Below are positions 5,387 through 7,473 of a stretch of 7,473 nucleotides of DNA, piece after piece (the stretch's first letter is position 1; each line of letters opens with the position of its first letter). Both the position numbers and the translations under genes were made by a program. The notes below the pieces were generated by a model, which was not told the origin of the DNA, made no database searches, and worked only from the letters and a program-made list of their open reading frames with translations. The stretch is from Gammaproteobacteria bacterium (GTDB lineage Bacteria; Pseudomonadota; Gammaproteobacteria; DAOWEP01): assembly GCA_030638455.1 (NCBI GenBank), contig DAOWEP010000112.1, positions 1 to 7,473 on the forward strand, written 5' to 3'.

Positions 5387-6562
5387 CTATCGGCTCTCAA
5401 TACGAAAGGCGGACAGCTCGCCACTTTTACCCTGCGCAACCAGTAATTTACCAACAACGATTGGTGTAGAAGCGAAACCACTGCTATCAGCACGACCTCT
5501 CGCCACCATATGTCCATCTTCCTGTGAAAGCCAGTGCAGATAACCCTCGAAGTCAGCTATAACCACATAATTACCCATGGCCACCGGTGCTGTGAGAAAG
5601 CGCCATTTCAACTTGTCCTGCTTCCAGAGTGATGCGCCACTGTTCCGGTCCAGCGCCCACACATCGCTTTGGTCATCCGTTATATATATCTGTTTGCCTG
5701 CAACATCCAGTCCTGCATAGGAAGACATTTTACGCGTCCATAAAAGACGCCCTGAATCCATTTCCAGTGCCGCTACATTGCCCTGATAGCTCACAATATA
5801 TACTATGCCATTCCTGATTATCGGGTCTCCGTCGATATCAACCATCCGCTCCAGCTCAGAGCGGCCACGAGGAACAGCAATGGTTCTTTCCCAGATCAGG
5901 CGGCCATTCTGTAGTAGCAATGCGGCAAGCTTGCCGTTATCAAAACCGACCAACCCTATCTCCGGGGTAACTGCCGGAGAACTGTTCCCTCTTAATGTAA
6001 GTACAGGCTGACTACTATCGTAGATCCATAATCGTTTTCCACTACTTGCATCCAACGCGCGGATTCTGCCATCCCCTGTTCTAATAATCACTACACCTGC
6101 AGATACCTTTGGCACTGATAATACTTCACTGGATACAGAGGTGCGCCACAACTCCTTACCATCTGATATGCTCAGGGCAAGCACATCTGCATTACGCGTC
6201 CCTACCAGCACCAGACCATTACCAGCACCTGGACCAGCCGAAATATCTGTTTTGGTTTCTATATCCCAGAGGCGATCACCTGTTTCCAGGTTTATTCCCT
6301 GCACCCTGCCCTTGTGGTCCGCAACAAATATTTTGTTATCGGTTACTGCCGGAGCAAGTTTTAGATGCTGTTTGTCACTCCCGGCACCTGTATCAGTACT
6401 CCAGACACGTTTGATATTGAATTCTTCTTCAAATGAGGTTAATGGGCTTGGTGGATCCTGGGTATCTTCGGAAAAATAATCCGAAAACATAGCACAACCG
6501 CTGTTTATTAAGGCGCTTAATATTAATAATACAAGCCAGCTTATTCTGTTCCGAGTGACCAT
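5387..6562 (-). CDS. bamB: outer-membrane assembly lipoprotein BamB
   Basis: A 391-aa lipoprotein of the BAM complex, which folds beta-barrel proteins into the outer membrane. The signal peptide ends in ALINSGC with Cys23 as the lipidated residue; Asn at -3 is not ideal for a lipobox, but no other cysteine fits. The mature part is a beta-propeller made of PQQ-like repeats, each ending in a G-x-x-x-A-L-D/E-x-x-x-G-x-x-L-W pattern; clear copies are near 85, 125, 165, 210, 261 and 299, with weaker ones near 340 and 381, consistent with eight blades. RGRSELERMVDIDGDP (232-247) is the conserved loop that contacts BamA. GAAGGA lies six bases before the ATG, a good ribosome binding site. The gene follows yfgM by 71 bp and precedes der, the standard order. 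Confidence 0.97.
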   Translation of the reverse strand: MVTRNRISWLVLLILSALINSGCAMFSDYFSEDTQDPPSPLTSFEEEFNIKRVWSTDTGAGSDKQHLKLAPAVTDNKIFVADHKGRVQGINLETGDRLWDIETKTDISAGPGAGNGLVLVGTRNADVLALSISDGKELWRTSVSSEVLSVPKVSAGVVIIRTGDGRIRALDASSGKRLWIYDSSQPVLTLRGNSSPAVTPEIGLVGFDNGKLAALLLQNGRLIWERTIAVPRGRSELERMVDIDGDPIIRNGIVYIVSYQGNVAALEMDSGRLLWTRKMSSYAGLDVAGKQIYITDDQSDVWALDRNSGASLWKQDKLKWRFLTAPVAMGNYVVIADFEGYLHWLSQEDGHMVARGRADSSGFASTPIVVGKLLVAQGKSGELSAFRIESR

Positions 6563-6633
6563 ACGTTATCCTTCTTGTTGTTCTGTGTTTCTGTCCAGAT
6601 GCTTTACCTTACTACTAGCTCGTAACTCGGCCA

Positions 6634-7281
6634 CTAGCTCGCTGGAGTATCCAGATCACCGATGCTATCCATTTTCATTTTTAACATTACACGGTTCTGG
6701 GACGTTGGTTCCAGTGTATTAATTGCACTCTGAAATGCCTCATGGGCTTCCTTATTCTTACCCTGACCAAGCAGAATATCTCCACGCAATTCTTCATACA
6801 TCGCCTTAAAACTACCTGCCTCTATTCCCGTCAACTCTGCCAGCGCAGCATTATGTTTTTCCTGGGCGAGCAACACTCTTGTAAGGCGCAAGCGAGCTAT
6901 GTGTTTCATCGCGGCCTGGCTGGCATGTTCCAGTGCCCATCGTAACTGACTGGCGGCAGCCTCCAGGCCCCCCTGTTCCACCTTTACTTTTGCCATCGTC
7001 AGCGCAGCATGTATTGCATAGGAAGAATCACTGAAATTTGTAACCAGTTCTCCTGCGCTTGTCTGGGCCTGATCAGGCTTGCCCTGTGCAATAGAAGCCA
7101 TCATTCTGGTATAAATAGTAGACGCCTGATCACCAATACCCTGCTTGTGGTCTGTCCAGAGGTTCCAGCCTACCAATGCGGATACACCAATGACCAGCCC
7201 CGAGATCAGGGATATGCCATTCTCTTTCCACCACTTCTTAAGTACCTCTACGCGCTCTTCGTCTGTTTGATATACTTCCAC
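6634..7281 (-). CDS. yfgM: YfgM-type SecYEG-associated membrane TPR protein
   Basis: A 215-aa inner-membrane protein. It begins with a short cytoplasmic segment (YQTDEERVEVLKKWWKENG), has one membrane helix (about 23-43) and a periplasmic domain of degenerate tetratricopeptide repeats rich in Ala and Leu. In E. coli the homologue associates with SecYEG and the chaperone PpiD and helps hand over secreted proteins. The YQTDEE...WWKENG opening is a family hallmark. The start codon is GTG, chosen because AGAGGA lies seven bases upstream and because the family begins at this point. It sits between hisS (55 bp upstream) and bamB, as in other Gammaproteobacteria. The C-terminus (SIGDLDTPAS) is short and polar. 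Confidence 0.92.
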   Translation of the reverse strand: MEVYQTDEERVEVLKKWWKENGISLISGLVIGVSALVGWNLWTDHKQGIGDQASTIYTRMMASIAQGKPDQAQTSAGELVTNFSDSSYAIHAALTMAKVKVEQGGLEAAASQLRWALEHASQAAMKHIARLRLTRVLLAQEKHNAALAELTGIEAGSFKAMYEELRGDILLGQGKNKEAHEAFQSAINTLEPTSQNRVMLKMKMDSIGDLDTPAS

Positions 7282-7288
7282 TACCTGT

Positions 7289-7294
7289 TCCTCT
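7289..7294 (-). promoter_or_regulatory. ribosome binding site supporting the GTG start of yfgM
   Basis: AGAGGA on the minus strand is separated by seven bases from the GTG at 7279-7281. The position supports GTG rather than a later ATG as the start. Confidence 0.7.
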
Positions 7295-7310
7295 ATTATT
7301 TATATTTATC

Positions 7311-7328
7311 TATTCATCAATGTGAATA
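7311..7328. repeat. short AT-rich inverted repeat between hisS and yfgM
   Basis: TATTCA and TGAATA flank a six-base spacer, a perfect 6-bp stem eight bases past the hisS stop codon. It is AU-rich and lacks a U run on the transcribed strand, so it is unlikely to be a strong terminator. It could be an mRNA processing or stability element, or chance. Confidence 0.35.
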
Positions 7329-7336
7329 CTACTCAG

Positions 7337-7473
7337 TTATGATTTCCCCAATTCTTTACCAATAGCCGCGTCGAAGGTATCAATAAGTTCCTTTTGCAGG
7401 ATCGTCTTTTGCCCCTCTTCTTCTCCCCACATATATTTCATGGTGATAGTATCATTTTTCAGCTCATCCTCGC
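7337..7473 (-). CDS. hisS: histidyl-tRNA synthetase, C-terminal fragment
   Basis: The last 44 residues and stop codon (TAA) of an open frame that runs off the right edge. The segment EDELKNDTITMKYMW followed by a Glu/Gln-rich stretch fits the end of the HisS anticodon-binding domain, which commonly has a G-x-x-E-x-x-x-x-T-V-x-(I/L/V)-K pattern. HisS charges tRNA-His in the cytoplasm. Assignment rests on this short match together with position: hisS lies directly upstream of yfgM-bamB-der in Gammaproteobacteria. The 55-bp gap to yfgM fits co-transcription. Confidence 0.8.
   Translation of the reverse strand, partial: EDELKNDTITMKYMWGEEEGQKTILQKELIDTFDAAIGKELGKS

Noticed and set aside
6109..6479. 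Two overlapping plus-strand frames inside bamB
   Set aside because: They lie antisense to bamB, are rich in Pro, Cys and His as expected from reading a propeller gene backwards, and have no ribosome binding sites.

Overview
The window looks like a chromosomal segment of a free-living or symbiotic gammaproteobacterium of moderate GC content. The best evidence is the minus-strand order hisS (3' end) - yfgM - bamB - der, an arrangement well known in Gammaproteobacteria. A RegB/RegA-type (PrrB/PrrA) redox two-component system at the left end points to a respiratory organism with flexible energy metabolism. The species cannot be named from the sequence.

Left part (1-3121): a redox-regulation block built around a divergent promoter region of 150 bp (1387-1536). 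To the left, on the minus strand, lie regB (quinone/thiol redox-sensing histidine kinase, six membrane segments, GGSTNPF quinone motif, H-box His216, redox-type Cys253) and the start of regA, overlapping by 8 bp. To the right, on the plus strand, lie a 346-aa outer-membrane beta-barrel protein with a Cys cluster just after its signal peptide and a Met-rich stretch, and, 10 bp downstream, a periplasmic TlpA/ResA-like thioredoxin with a WCVPC active site. Between the two operons is a perfect palindrome, GCGACA-TTT-TGTCGC, which matches the recalled RegA/RegR-box consensus at all 15 positions, followed directly by a second, degenerate copy. This suggests that the kinase/regulator pair controls the barrel-thioredoxin operon and perhaps itself. 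This is the most interesting part of the window: a candidate redox-controlled envelope module that may handle a soft metal (copper) or thiols.

Middle (3122-3944): a convergent gap of 120 bp, a minus-strand DUF1269-type small membrane protein with glycine-rich membrane segments, and a 193-bp AT-rich intergenic region holding a good sigma-70 promoter for it.

Right part (3945-7473): a housekeeping operon on the minus strand. The order of transcription is hisS (histidyl-tRNA synthetase, C-terminus only), yfgM (SecYEG-associated TPR protein, GTG start), bamB (outer-membrane assembly lipoprotein) and der (double-GTPase ribosome assembly factor). Translation, secretion and outer-membrane assembly are thus co-transcribed. 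No tRNA, rRNA, CRISPR array, insertion sequence or phage gene was seen. No gap between genes exceeds 300 bp.
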